Shown piece by piece: positions 51,712 through 60,160 of a stretch of 64,000 bases of DNA. Source of the DNA: Streptomyces iranensis (GTDB lineage Bacteria > Actinomycetota > Actinomycetes > Streptomycetales > Streptomycetaceae); NCBI RefSeq assembly GCF_017874715.1, contig NZ_JAGGLR010000013.1:124001-188000 (forward strand), read 5' to 3'. The translations under genes and the position numbers were made by a program. The notes beneath the pieces were generated by a model, which did not search any database, had not been told where the DNA came from, and saw only the letters and a program-made list of their open reading frames with translations. How positions within the stretch are numbered: the first letter of the stretch is position 1; each line of letters opens with the position of its first letter.

Positions 51712-52425
51712 TCACAGCCCCAGCAGCCAGCGCCCTCCGGCGAGCAGCGAGCACAGCGAGACCACGTGGAAGAGCAGCAGCCAGGCGCCGGCCGGAATGC
51801 CCGTCAGCCGGGCGAGCTGGTCGGGATCGGAGTCGTACGCACCGCCGTGACGGCGCTTGCGCTGGAGCTCGAAGGCCGGTCGCACGCCCCCCAGGAGGAG
51901 GAACCACACCACGGCGTACGCGAACCCCGCCTGGACGTCCGGCCCGGTCAGCCAGGAGACGAGGAAGAAGGCGGCCCCGCTGATGACGACCGTAAGGACG
52001 CCATAGGCGTTGCGGATCATCACCAGCATCGCGACCAGCAGCGCCGTCGTCCCCCACAGCAGCAAGGTGATGTGGTTCGCCGCCAGCAGCCAGGCGCCGC
52101 CGAGGCCCAGCAGGGAGGGGGCGGTGTAGCCGGACGCCGCGGTGAGGATCATGCCCAGGCCCGTGGGCTTGCCGCGCGAGACGGTCAGCCCGGAGGTGTC
52201 CGAGTGCAGCCGTATGCCGTCCAGCCGCCGCCCGCTGAGCAGGGCGACCACGGCGTGGCCGCCCTCATGGGCGATGGTGATGGCGTTACGGGCTATCCGC
52301 CACGCCGTACGGAAGACCACGACCGCGAACGCGATCACGCCGGTGGAGACGACCAGCCAGGTGGTGGGGTCGGGCTGGGTACCGGTCACCCGGTCCCACA
52401 GATCGGCGGCGTTCGTTGCGTCCAT
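51712..52425 (-). CDS. M50B-like membrane metalloprotease
   Basis: 237 residues, about six transmembrane segments. The zinc motif HEGGHAVVALLSGRRL lies after the first helix; later helices are rich in Leu/Val with GYTAPSLLGLGGAWLL. Belongs to the M50B-like family of intramembrane-type proteases; substrate unknown. ATG 52425 has GAGGAG 12 nt upstream. It is divergent from the SRAP gene, about 48 bp between start codons. Confidence 0.85.
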   Translation of the reverse strand: MDATNAADLWDRVTGTQPDPTTWLVVSTGVIAFAVVVFRTAWRIARNAITIAHEGGHAVVALLSGRRLDGIRLHSDTSGLTVSRGKPTGLGMILTAASGYTAPSLLGLGGAWLLAANHITLLLWGTTALLVAMLVMIRNAYGVLTVVISGAAFFLVSWLTGPDVQAGFAYAVVWFLLLGGVRPAFELQRKRRHGGAYDSDPDQLARLTGIPAGAWLLLFHVVSLCSLLAGGRWLLGL

Positions 52426-52473
52426 GTGCGGGCGGCTCCTCGCGTCGGTACGGGTCGTGGCAGTGTGGCACCT

Positions 52474-53292
52474 ATGTGCGGTCGATACGCAGCGAGCCGG
52501 AGGCCGGAGGATCTCGTCGGGCTCTTCGGAGTGGAGAAGTGGGAGCCGGAGGAGACTCTGGCGCCGGACTGGAACGTCGCGCCCACCAAGGACGTGTACG
52601 CGGTGCTCGAACGCCCCCTTAAGGACGCCACCGAGCCGCGCCCGGTTCGCCAGCTGAGGGCGTTGAAGTGGGGGCTGGTGCCGTCCTGGGCGAAGTCCCC
52701 CGAGGGCGGCGCCAAGATGATCAACGCACGGGCCGAGACCGTGCACGAGAAGCCGTCCTACCGGCGCCCGTTCGCCTCGCGGCGCTGCATCCTGCCCGCC
52801 GACGGCTACTACGAGTGGGTCACCGCGGCGGGGGAGCGGCAGCTGGAGGAGAAGGGCAAGCGGAAGCGGCCCCGCAAGCAGCCGTACTTCGTGACCCCGG
52901 TGGACGGCTCCGTGATGGCCATGGCCGGGCTGTACGAGTTCTGGCGGGACCGGACGCTGCCGGACGAGCACCCCCGGGCGTGGTGGGTCACCTGCACGGT
53001 GATCACCACCGAGGCGGACAAGGAGCCCTTCGGGGGCGCGGCCCGGGACGAGGGGCCGGGCTCGCTCGCCGAGATCCACCCGCGGATGCCGCTGGTCCTC
53101 ACCGAGGACCGCTGGACCTCCTGGCTGGACCCGGGCCGCACCGACCCCGACGACCTGCTGCCGCTGCTGGCGCCGCCGCCCTCCGGGCTGTTGCGGGCGT
53201 ACCCGGTGGCCACCGGGGTGAGTGATGTCCGTAACAACGGCCCCGAGCTGCTCGAGGAGCTCGAGGCCCCGGAGGAGGGCACGCTGTTCTGA
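52474..53292 (+). CDS. SRAP/HMCES-family abasic-site crosslinking protein
   Basis: 272 residues. The protein begins MCGRYA; Cys2 becomes N-terminal after Met removal and forms a thiazolidine crosslink to abasic sites in single-stranded DNA. NARAETV and LPADGYYEW (catalytic Glu), and the later PRMPLVL region, complete the family set. It protects abasic sites during replication. No Shine-Dalgarno is evident, but the start is fixed by Cys2. A 1-nt stop/start overlap (TGATG) links it to the next gene. Confidence 0.92.
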   Translation: MCGRYAASRRPEDLVGLFGVEKWEPEETLAPDWNVAPTKDVYAVLERPLKDATEPRPVRQLRALKWGLVPSWAKSPEGGAKMINARAETVHEKPSYRRPFASRRCILPADGYYEWVTAAGERQLEEKGKRKRPRKQPYFVTPVDGSVMAMAGLYEFWRDRTLPDEHPRAWWVTCTVITTEADKEPFGGAARDEGPGSLAEIHPRMPLVLTEDRWTSWLDPGRTDPDDLLPLLAPPPSGLLRAYPVATGVSDVRNNGPELLEELEAPEEGTLF

Positions 53293-54032
53293 TGGCTGCG
53301 AAGAAGACGGATGGACCTCAGGTGACGGATGGACCTCGGGTGACGGATGGACCTCAGGCGACCGACGCACCTCGGGGGACCAACGCACCTCGGGTGACCA
53401 CCGAGATGGTGGCAACCCCGGCCGGGGACGCCCGGATCACCTGGCACCACGCCCCCGGCGCCCATGCCCTGCTTGCCGCCAGCCATGGCGCCGGCGGGGG
53501 CATCGAGGCGCGGGACCTGCGCGCGCTGGCCGGGGCGCTCCCCGGGCTCGGCGTGAGCGTCGCGCTGGTCGAGCAGCCGTGGCGGGTGGCGGGCAAGAAG
53601 ATCGCGCCCGCCCCCTCGACCCTCGACACCGGATGGCGTGCCGTATGGCCCGCGCTGGAGAAGGCCGGGCTGCCGATCGTGGCGGGCGGCCGCAGCGCCG
53701 GGGCGCGGGTGGCCTGCCGGACCGCGACGGAGCTGGGCGCGAAGGCCGTACTGGCGCTGTCGTTCCCGCTGCACCCACCGGGCAAGCCGGAGCGGTCCCG
53801 GGCCGAGGAACTGCTGGCCACGGGCGTGCCGACGCTGGTCGTCCAGGGCGGCCGGGATCCGTTCGGGCGACCGGAGGAGTTCCCGGAGCTGCCCGCGGCC
53901 ATGGAACTCGTGGAGGTGCCTTACGGGGACCACGTCTTCGGCCTGCCGAAGTCGGCGGATATCGACGAGCCCGCGGCGCTCGCCCTGATCACCGGGGCCG
54001 TCACCGACTGGCTGCCGCGCGCCCTGGGCTGA
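53292..54032 (+). CDS. Alpha/beta-hydrolase (dienelactone hydrolase/KANL3-Tex30-like)
   Basis: 246 residues. Nucleophile in AGGRSAGAR, oxyanion-side SHGAGGG, acid in VVQGGRDPFG and His in YGDHVFGLP. The first 36 residues are repeats of TDGPQV/TDAPRG type encoded by an 18-bp minisatellite; conserved sequence begins about residue 38 (EMVATPAG), so an internal start at a later ATG is possible. Coupled to the SRAP gene. Substrate unknown. Confidence 0.82.
   Translation: MAAKKTDGPQVTDGPRVTDGPQATDAPRGTNAPRVTTEMVATPAGDARITWHHAPGAHALLAASHGAGGGIEARDLRALAGALPGLGVSVALVEQPWRVAGKKIAPAPSTLDTGWRAVWPALEKAGLPIVAGGRSAGARVACRTATELGAKAVLALSFPLHPPGKPERSRAEELLATGVPTLVVQGGRDPFGRPEEFPELPAAMELVEVPYGDHVFGLPKSADIDEPAALALITGAVTDWLPRALG
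53307..53400 (+). repeat. 18-bp minisatellite at the hydrolase N-terminus
   Basis: Five 18-bp units of the ACGGATGGACCTCAGGTG type, the last two diverged, in frame with the hydrolase. Confidence 0.85.
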
Positions 54033-54060
54033 TCGCTGATCGCTGATCGCTGATCGCCGA
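54029..54060. repeat. Short tandem CTGATCG repeat
   Basis: Four to five copies of a 7-bp unit (CTGATCG, last GCCGATCG) starting at the hydrolase stop codon. Confidence 0.75.
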
Positions 54061-54072
54061 TCGATGTCCGCC

Positions 54073-54113
54073 GACCGCCGCCCCCGCCCTGGACCAGGGC
54101 GGGGGCGGCGGTC
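54073..54113. terminator. Strong terminator between hydrolase gene and sigR
   Basis: Perfect 20-bp complementarity (arm begins GACCGCCGCCCCC) around a single central A, so in practice an 18-bp stem with a 5-nt loop. It insulates sigR from read-through; the SigR promoter starts 9 bp later. Confidence 0.88.
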
Positions 54114-54121
54114 AGCGGGGC

Positions 54122-54148
54122 GGGAATGCGACGGGAGGGATCCGTGTT
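54122..54148 (+). promoter_or_regulatory. sigR p2, SigR-dependent promoter
   Basis: GGGAAT (54122-54127), exactly 18 nt, GTT (54146-54148): full SigR consensus. Predicted start near 54155, 64 nt before the long-form ATG. This is the positive autoregulatory promoter known for Streptomyces sigR. Confidence 0.88.
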
Positions 54149-54218
54149 GAACGGGCTGTCGGTACTGACCGTGTAAGAGGCACTGATACGCGGAATACGA
54201 GGAAAGGGAGTTCCCCGC

Positions 54219-55073
54219 ATGGGTTCGCTTGCTTGCCCGGCCCGTCCACAGGCCGCTGACCTGGACTGGTCTCAGCTGCAGGCGGCGCAGGCCGTGAAGA
54301 TCGAAGCGGCGGGCGCACCGGATCGTCGTCTATTCTCCGATTCGAGCGGGTCCACTTCCGGACCCGACACGAAGCTGGAGGAGGTGGGTCAGGTCACTGG
54401 GACCGACGCAGGTACCGACGGCGTGACCGAGGGAGAGCCGGTCGAGCGGTCGCAGGAGTCGTCCTCGGAGCGCAACGCGCGCTTCGAGCGGGACGCCCTT
54501 GCCTTCTTGGACCAGATGTACTCGGCCGCGCTGCGGATGACGCGTAACCCGGCCGACGCCGAGGATCTCGTGCAGGAGACCTACGCCAAGGCGTACGGGT
54601 CCTTCCACCAGTTCCGCGAGGGCACCAACCTCAAGGCGTGGCTGTACCGCATCCTGACCAATACCTTCATCAACTCGTACCGCAAGAAGCAGCGGGAGCC
54701 CCAGCGCAGCGCGGCCGAGGAGATCGAGGACTGGCAGCTCGCGCGCGCCGAGTCGCATATGTCGACCGGTCTGCGCTCCGCCGAGTCGCAGGCCCTCGAC
54801 CACCTGCCCGACTCCGATGTCAAGGAGGCCCTACAGGCCATCCCGGAGGAGTTCCGCATCGCGGTCTATCTCGCGGACGTCGAGGGCTTTGCCTACAAGG
54901 AGATCGCGGACATCATGGGTACACCCATCGGTACGGTGATGTCCCGGCTGCACCGTGGTCGCCGCCAGCTGCGCGGTCTGCTGGAGGACTATGCCCGTGG
55001 GCGCGGGCTGGTCCCGGCGGGCGCGGGCGGCGCGGCGGACGAGTCGCACGATCGGAAAGGCGCGGACTCATGA
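54219..55073 (+). CDS. sigR: ECF sigma factor SigR, with N-terminally extended isoform
   Basis: Group IV sigma factor of the thiol-oxidative stress response. Sigma region 2 (DQMYSAALRMTRNPADAEDLVQ) and region 4 (EALQAIPEEFRIAVYLADVEGFAY) are intact. ATG 54219 (GGAAAGGGAG upstream) gives 284 residues; GTG 54384 (GGAGGAG just upstream) gives 229. The 55-residue extension matches the unstable long form described in Streptomyces coelicolor, made only from the SigR-dependent p2 message. A TATTCT at 54331 could be the -10 of p1, whose transcript would encode only the short form. The stop overlaps rsrA by ATGA. Confidence 0.95.
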   Translation: MGSLACPARPQAADLDWSQLQAAQAVKIEAAGAPDRRLFSDSSGSTSGPDTKLEEVGQVTGTDAGTDGVTEGEPVERSQESSSERNARFERDALAFLDQMYSAALRMTRNPADAEDLVQETYAKAYGSFHQFREGTNLKAWLYRILTNTFINSYRKKQREPQRSAAEEIEDWQLARAESHMSTGLRSAESQALDHLPDSDVKEALQAIPEEFRIAVYLADVEGFAYKEIADIMGTPIGTVMSRLHRGRRQLRGLLEDYARGRGLVPAGAGGAADESHDRKGADS

Positions 55074-55399
55074 GCTGCGGAGAGTCGCATGAGACGGACT
55101 GCTCCGAGGTTCTCGACCATCTCTACGAGTTCCTCGACCACGAGATGCCGGACGGCGACTGCGCCAAGTTCGAGGTGCACTTCGACGAGTGCTCTCCGTG
55201 CCTGGAGAAGTACGGCCTCGAGAAGGCCGTGAAGAAGCTCGTCAAGCGGTGCTGCGGCCATGACGACGTGCCCACCGACCTCCGGTCGAAGGTCATGGGG
55301 CGGATCGAGCTGATCCGCTCCGGGCAGGCGGTGCCGGAGCGCGAGATCACGACGGAGACGAACGCACCGAGCGGCGCGCCGAGCAGCGCCCAGGAGTGA
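55070..55399 (+). CDS. rsrA: Anti-sigma factor RsrA (zinc redox sensor)
   Basis: 109 residues. ZAS-family motif HFDECSPC (Hx3Cx2C) plus an N-terminal Cys in HETDCSEV that takes part in the disulfide switch; further Cys in KRCCGHDD. Reduced RsrA with zinc holds SigR; oxidation releases it. Thioredoxin and mycothiol systems, including mrx1-type proteins, restore it. ATG overlaps the sigR stop. Confidence 0.95.
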   Translation: MSCGESHETDCSEVLDHLYEFLDHEMPDGDCAKFEVHFDECSPCLEKYGLEKAVKKLVKRCCGHDDVPTDLRSKVMGRIELIRSGQAVPEREITTETNAPSGAPSSAQE

Positions 55400-55431
55400 C
55401 CCCGGGGCTCAGGCCCCAGCGGATCCCCGCT

Positions 55432-55458
55432 CGAACGCCAATCGAGTTGGCGCGTTCT
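55432..55458 (+). terminator. Probable rsrA terminator
   Basis: Hairpin CGCCAA-TCGAG-TTGGCG with outer GAA/TTC after a 2-nt bulge, then TCATTCCC. Moderate stem; 33 bp after the rsrA stop. Confidence 0.5.
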
Positions 55459-55472
55459 CATTCCCACCCTCG

Positions 55473-55488
55473 GTGATCAGATCATCAC
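55473..55488 (+). promoter_or_regulatory. Palindrome upstream of the HD-GYP operon
   Basis: GTGATCAGATCATCAC: 5-bp arms GTGAT/ATCAC around CAGATC, 128 bp before the HD-GYP start. It looks like a dimeric regulator site; GTGTAATCGG just after may belong to a -10. Regulator not identified. Confidence 0.4.
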
Positions 55489-55615
55489 TCGAAGGGGTGT
55501 AATCGGACAGTCCCTCCGGTCCCATACGCCCCGCCTCGTCCTAAGCTCCCCAACCACCTGAGCCGCCCCGCCCGAGAGGGGTGGCGCGATGGACATGGAT
55601 GGGGAGGAGGACACC

Positions 55616-57061
55616 GTGCGGGCACTTCCCAACGGGGCGCGCGCCTATGTCCTGTGCGCCGTGCTCGCCGGGGCGTACTGCGCCGCCCCGGCCGTACGGC
55701 CCGGAGCGGCCGTCCCCTGGGCCACGACCGCCCTGCTCGCCGCGGTTCACGCGGTCGGCTCCAGGGTCCGCGCCCGCTGGCCCGAATGGTGCAGCCCCGT
55801 CCTTCTGGCCGGGGCTTTTCTGCTGCCGCCCGCCGCCGCGGCGCTGGTCGCCGTGCCCGGTGCGCTGCTCGCCCGCGTCGAGCGGCCCCCCGCCGGGGCG
55901 CGGCGGGCCTGGCGCGCCGCACGGCTGTCGCTGGCCGTCTGGGCCGCCTCGTGCGCCTTCGCGGCCCTGGACGGCCCCGGGACCCTCAGCGCCCTCTGGG
56001 CCCTCGGCGACGGCGGCCAGGTCCCCGCTGGGCCCGTGTCGTCCGGTACGCCCGGCTTTCCGTATGCCCTGGCGGCCGCCGTGGCGGCCGCGCTCGTCCT
56101 GGGCCTGACCGCCACCGCCCTGGAGGGCGGGGTGCTGGTCACCGCCGAGCGGCAGTCCCCGCGCGCCGCCTGGTGGGGGCGGCTGCCCGGCGCCCTCGCC
56201 CCGTACCTGGTGCACGGGCCCGCCGGACTCGCCATGGCGGTGCTGTGGCGCAGCCCTTACGGACCGGCGGCGGCCCTGCTGGTGCTGCTGCCGATGTACG
56301 TCTGCGCCTGCGGCTTTGTGCTCTACCGCCGCGAGAGCGCCGCCCACCAGGCCACCATCCGGGCTCTGGTCCAGGCGGTCGACATCAAGGACCGCTACAC
56401 CCGCGGCCACAGCGAGCGCGTCGGCCGCGCCTCCGCGATGATCGCCCGCGAGCTGGGCATGAGCGGCGACCGGCTGGAGGCGGTGCGGATCGCGGGCATC
56501 CTCCACGACGTCGGCAAGCTCGGCGTACCCACTCGGTTGCTGCGCAAAAACGGTCCGCTGACCCCCGATGAGCGCCGGGTGATCGAGCTCCACCCCGAGT
56601 ACGGCGACGAGATGGTGCGCGGCATCGGCTTCCTGGGGGAGGCGCGGGCCGCGATCCTCCATCACCATGAGCGGCTGGACGGCAGCGGCTATCCGTACGG
56701 GCTCGCCGGGGCGCAGATCCCGGAGTTCGCCCGGGTGGTCGCGGTGGCGGACGCCTTCGACGCGATGACCTCGACGCGTACGTACCGCAGGGCCCGGCCG
56801 GTGCCCACGGCCGTGGAGGAGCTGCAGCGGTGCGCGGGCTCGCAGTTCGACCCCCGCATGGTGGGGGCCCTCACCCGCGCCCTGGACCGCCACGGCTGGC
56901 ACGCGGCGGTCACCGCGGACGCCCCTGAGGAGCGCGGAAACGTCCCGGCAGACGCCCTCCCCGAGCCCGCCCCGCCCCTGGTACGCGCGGCGGCCCCGGG
57001 CGCGTCGGACGACCCCGGCGGGCCCCGCCCCGGCGCGGGCGGCCCCGGCGGTGGACCATGA
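55616..57061 (+). CDS. Membrane HD-GYP domain protein (probable c-di-GMP phosphodiesterase)
   Basis: 481 residues. About seven transmembrane segments (10-230), then an HD-GYP domain: YTRGHSERV, LHDVGKLG (about 297), HPEYGDE, HHERLDGSGYPYGL (about 357) and DAFDAMTSTRTYR. The full metal and GYP set predicts hydrolysis of cyclic di-GMP, a developmental signal in Streptomyces. A Pro/Gly-rich tail follows. GTG 55616 has GGGGAGGAGG at ideal spacing; the ATG at 55589 lies upstream of that site. Its stop overlaps the next gene (ATGA). Confidence 0.87.
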   Translation: MRALPNGARAYVLCAVLAGAYCAAPAVRPGAAVPWATTALLAAVHAVGSRVRARWPEWCSPVLLAGAFLLPPAAAALVAVPGALLARVERPPAGARRAWRAARLSLAVWAASCAFAALDGPGTLSALWALGDGGQVPAGPVSSGTPGFPYALAAAVAAALVLGLTATALEGGVLVTAERQSPRAAWWGRLPGALAPYLVHGPAGLAMAVLWRSPYGPAAALLVLLPMYVCACGFVLYRRESAAHQATIRALVQAVDIKDRYTRGHSERVGRASAMIARELGMSGDRLEAVRIAGILHDVGKLGVPTRLLRKNGPLTPDERRVIELHPEYGDEMVRGIGFLGEARAAILHHHERLDGSGYPYGLAGAQIPEFARVVAVADAFDAMTSTRTYRRARPVPTAVEELQRCAGSQFDPRMVGALTRALDRHGWHAAVTADAPEERGNVPADALPEPAPPLVRAAAPGASDDPGGPRPGAGGPGGGP

Positions 57062-58899
57062 GCCCCGCCGAGGACCCCACAACGCCCGGCACGAACGATT
57101 CCGCCCAGGCCTCAGGGCCAGCCGACGAGGGGCTCGGGGAAGCCCCGAACACCTCGGCCAGGGGTGGGACCGGCGCCCCGGGCCGCCCTGGTTTCGATCG
57201 GGCCCCCCGGCCCGCCCACGGGCCCGCCGACGAAGAGCCCGGGGAAGCCCCGGACCTCTCGGGCAGAGGCAGGGACGAGACGGGGGCCCCGGACCGCCCC
57301 GGCTCCGATCGGGGTCCCCGGCCGGCCCCCGGCCCAGCCGACGCGGAGCCTGGGGAAGCTCCGGGCACCTCGGGCGGGGGTGGGAGCGGCGCCCCGGGCC
57401 GTTTCGGCTCGCGCGGTCGGGACGAAAGCGCGGCCCAGTGGCCCGCCAGGGCGGCTCGTTCCGGTTCGGCAGCGGCCAACCTCCGGCCCCCGAACGCCCT
57501 CGCCCGGATCGCCGAGCGGCACGCTCGTGCCCTCCACCGCGCCCGCCGCCAACGGGCCGAGTCCGCCGCCGCCCGTGAGGAGGGGCGGGAGCGCATATCC
57601 CGGGGCCGTTATGGCGGCCTTACGGTCGTCGCCGTATATGGCGCGGCGGGGGCGCTCGCCGTAGCGGCGCTGGTGTGGACCGAGTGGCATGGGGTGCGGC
57701 AGGCGGAGGCGGCGCTGGCCTTCGGGGCGCTCATCGCCGTGGGGGAGGCGATCCGGTGCGTCGAGGCGCCGCCCGCGCTGCCGGGCGGCGGCGGGGGAGT
57801 GCTCGATCCGCGCGGTGAGCCCGCACCCCTCGCCGCCGCCGGCGCGCTCGGATACGCCCTGCTCGGACGGCTCGGCGGGGAGCCCGCCGCCCATGGCGTC
57901 CTCCAGGTGGTCACCGTCGTCGTGGCGGCATCGCTCGCCGGGCTGGTGGCGCCGCTCGCGCTCGGCTGCCCGGTCGACCCCGGCCACACCGCCCGCCGGG
58001 TGCTGACCGCCGCGTTCGCCGCCGTGTGCTTCCAACCGCTGCACCGGACCGGCCGTTTGGCCGACTGGCTCGGCCACGGCCCGTCCCTCGTCGGCTATTT
58101 GCTCGCCCTGCTGGCCCTGACCGCCCTGTGCGACGCCGTTCTGGCCGCCGCCCTCGCCCGCGCCCGTACCGGCTGGCCTTACGGGCCGCTGCTCCGCGAC
58201 GAGCTGCGGTCGCTGCCCGGGGTCGGGGCGGCGGTGTGCGCGACCGCGGCCGTGATGGCGCTCACCGTGGCCGTCGCCGGGCTGTGGCCGGTGCCGGTGC
58301 TGGCGGTGCCGCTGCTGCTGATCCAGTACTCCTACCGCCGCTACGCCGGGATACGGGCCACTTACCGCCAGACCATCGCCTCCCTGGCCCGGTCGACCGA
58401 GATAGCCGGGTACACCCCGACGGGCCACGCCCGCGAGGTGGCCGGGCTCAGCCGGGCGGTGGGGCGTGAGCTGGGCCTCTCCGAGCCCCGGCTGACCGTG
58501 CTGGAGTACGCGGCGCTGATGCACGACATCGGCCAGCTGTCGCTGGTGGACCCGGTGCCCGCGGGGGCCACCGAGCCGCTGTCCGCCGCCGAGCAGCGCA
58601 AAATCGCGCTGCTCGGCGGCGCTGTGGTGCGCCAGACCGGGGTACCCGCCGAGGTGGCGCTGGTCGTGGAGCGCCAGGCGGACCCGTACCGCGAGCAGCC
58701 GCTCGCCGCGCGTATCGTGCGCGCGGTGAACGCGTACACCGAGCTGGTGAGCGGGCCCGCGGCCGAGGGAGCGGCCGGGGCGGCAGCGCTGTGCGCCCTG
58801 GAGCGGCTGCGGCTGGCCACGGCGCGCGACTTCGATCCGGTCGTGGTCGAGGCGGTCGCCACGGTGCTGTCGCGCGGGGTTTACGGCCGCCCCCGGTGA
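57058..58899 (+). CDS. Membrane HD-domain protein lacking GYP motif, partner of preceding gene
   Basis: 613 residues. An N-terminal disordered Gly/Pro/Glu region (1-120) holds three repeats of about 40 residues with GPADE..GEAP. Next come about seven transmembrane segments (180-430), then an HD domain: TGHAREVAG, LEYAALMHDIGQLSL (about 488). The segment where HHE..DGxGYP should be reads ERQADPYREQ, so the second half is degenerate and it is probably not an active phosphodiesterase. The start overlaps the HD-GYP stop. The pair may form a complex in which this copy senses or regulates. Confidence 0.8.
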   Translation: MSPAEDPTTPGTNDSAQASGPADEGLGEAPNTSARGGTGAPGRPGFDRAPRPAHGPADEEPGEAPDLSGRGRDETGAPDRPGSDRGPRPAPGPADAEPGEAPGTSGGGGSGAPGRFGSRGRDESAAQWPARAARSGSAAANLRPPNALARIAERHARALHRARRQRAESAAAREEGRERISRGRYGGLTVVAVYGAAGALAVAALVWTEWHGVRQAEAALAFGALIAVGEAIRCVEAPPALPGGGGGVLDPRGEPAPLAAAGALGYALLGRLGGEPAAHGVLQVVTVVVAASLAGLVAPLALGCPVDPGHTARRVLTAAFAAVCFQPLHRTGRLADWLGHGPSLVGYLLALLALTALCDAVLAAALARARTGWPYGPLLRDELRSLPGVGAAVCATAAVMALTVAVAGLWPVPVLAVPLLLIQYSYRRYAGIRATYRQTIASLARSTEIAGYTPTGHAREVAGLSRAVGRELGLSEPRLTVLEYAALMHDIGQLSLVDPVPAGATEPLSAAEQRKIALLGGAVVRQTGVPAEVALVVERQADPYREQPLAARIVRAVNAYTELVSGPAAEGAAGAAALCALERLRLATARDFDPVVVEAVATVLSRGVYGRPR

Positions 58900-58975
58900 G
58901 AACTGAGAACTCGCCGGTAATGAGCGGGGCTCCCGAGGGGCATGGTTGGATGCGAGGAGAGGGGTGCCAGGCCAG

Positions 58976-59143
58976 ATGGCCGGTGGCAAGGAGGTGTGGT
59001 GGGCGTCGCATCCCGGCCGCAGCGTGAGGGGTCGGGCTGAGATGTCCGCGAATGTGTGGCAGGTTGTCTTCGAGGGAGGGCGACGCCGTCCGCGAAGGCA
59101 TCTGGTATGGGACGACTTCGATACCGGCAGGCGGGAATCGTGA
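58976..59143 (+). CDS. Possible small ORF coupled to the TPR gene
   Basis: 55 codons from ATG 58976, stop overlapping the GTG of the next gene (GTGA). GAGGAGAGGGG lies upstream but about 15 nt away. Third-position GC is about 75 percent, lower than in neighbouring genes, and the Arg/Trp-rich product matches nothing I know. Doubtful. Confidence 0.25.
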   Translation: MAGGKEVWWASHPGRSVRGRAEMSANVWQVVFEGGRRRPRRHLVWDDFDTGRRES

Positions 59144-60126
59144 AGATCTTCGGCAAGGTACGGCACCGGCCGTCCGCCTCATGGCGGCAGGCCACGGACC
59201 GTGCGTTCACGCTCATCGGCGACGGCCGGTACGAGGACGCGGGCGCGCTGCTGACCCGCGCCGCCGACCTGGAGCCGTGGCTGTCGGAGTCCTGGTTCAA
59301 CCTGGCGTTGCTGCACAAGTTCCGGCACGACTGGGAGCAGGCGCGCGCCGCGGGGCTGCGGGCGGTCGCCCTGCTGGACCGCGAGACGGGCGCTCCGGAC
59401 TGGTGGAACGTGGGGATCGCGGCCACCGCGCTGCAGGACTGGCCGCTGGCCCGCCGCGCCTGGCAGGCATACGGGCTGAAGGTGCCCGGAGAGGCGTCCG
59501 CGTCCGGTGAGCCGCTCGGCATGGAGCTGGGCAGCGCGGCGGTGCGGCTGTCCCCGGAGGGCGAGGCCGAGGTCGTCTGGGGCCGTCGGCTGGACCCGGC
59601 CCGGATCGAGGTGCTGTCCATCCCGCTGCCGTCGTCCGGGCGGCGCTGGGGCGAGGTGGTGCTGCACGACGGTGTGCCGCACGGTGAGCGGGTGACGTCC
59701 GCGGGCCCCGCGTACCCGGTCTTCGACGAGATCGAGCTGTGGGCGCCGTCCCCGGTGCCGACCTGGGTGGTGCTGCTGGAGGCGGCCACCGAGGCCGACC
59801 GGGACGCCCTGGAGCGGCTCGCGGCGGACGCGGGCTTCGCGGCCGAGGACTGGTCGTCGTCGGTGCGGCTGCTGTGCCGTTCCTGCTCGGAGAGCCGGAT
59901 GCCCAGCGACGAGGGCGAGGGCGAGCATCTGGACCCCCACGACCACAGCGAACCGGGCCACCCCGGGCCGCTGGGCCACCGTATGGCGGGCTCGGGCTCG
60001 CTGTGGGTGCCCGAGCGCGAATGCGGGATCGCGGCGCCCGGGGGGCTGGTGCGGGGGCTGCTGGACGGGTGGGTCGCGGACAGTCCGGACACTCGCGAGT
60101 GGCGGGACCTGGAAGAGGTCTGCTGA
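59140..60126 (+). CDS. TPR-containing protein
   Basis: 328 residues. The N-terminal TPR-like helices (about 15-95: GRYEDAGALLTRAADLEPWLSESWFNLALL and the DWEQARAAGLRAVALLD repeat) are followed by a beta-rich domain (110-240) with FDEIELWAPSP and a C-terminal part with CRSCSES and acidic/His-rich sequence. Probably an adaptor; function unknown. GTG 59140 was chosen for GGCGGGA upstream and overlap with the upstream stop; ATG 59107 is an alternative. Confidence 0.72.
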   Translation: MKIFGKVRHRPSASWRQATDRAFTLIGDGRYEDAGALLTRAADLEPWLSESWFNLALLHKFRHDWEQARAAGLRAVALLDRETGAPDWWNVGIAATALQDWPLARRAWQAYGLKVPGEASASGEPLGMELGSAAVRLSPEGEAEVVWGRRLDPARIEVLSIPLPSSGRRWGEVVLHDGVPHGERVTSAGPAYPVFDEIELWAPSPVPTWVVLLEAATEADRDALERLAADAGFAAEDWSSSVRLLCRSCSESRMPSDEGEGEHLDPHDHSEPGHPGPLGHRMAGSGSLWVPERECGIAAPGGLVRGLLDGWVADSPDTREWRDLEEVC

Positions 60127-60160
60127 CCGCCTGGCGGCTGGCGGCAGCCCTGGGGGCCTA

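Noticed and set aside
48847..52473. Long + strand frame running into the SRAP gene
   Set aside because: It is antisense to SMR, rsgA, aroA and M50 genes. Only the part from 52474 has a known family, starting MCGRYA.
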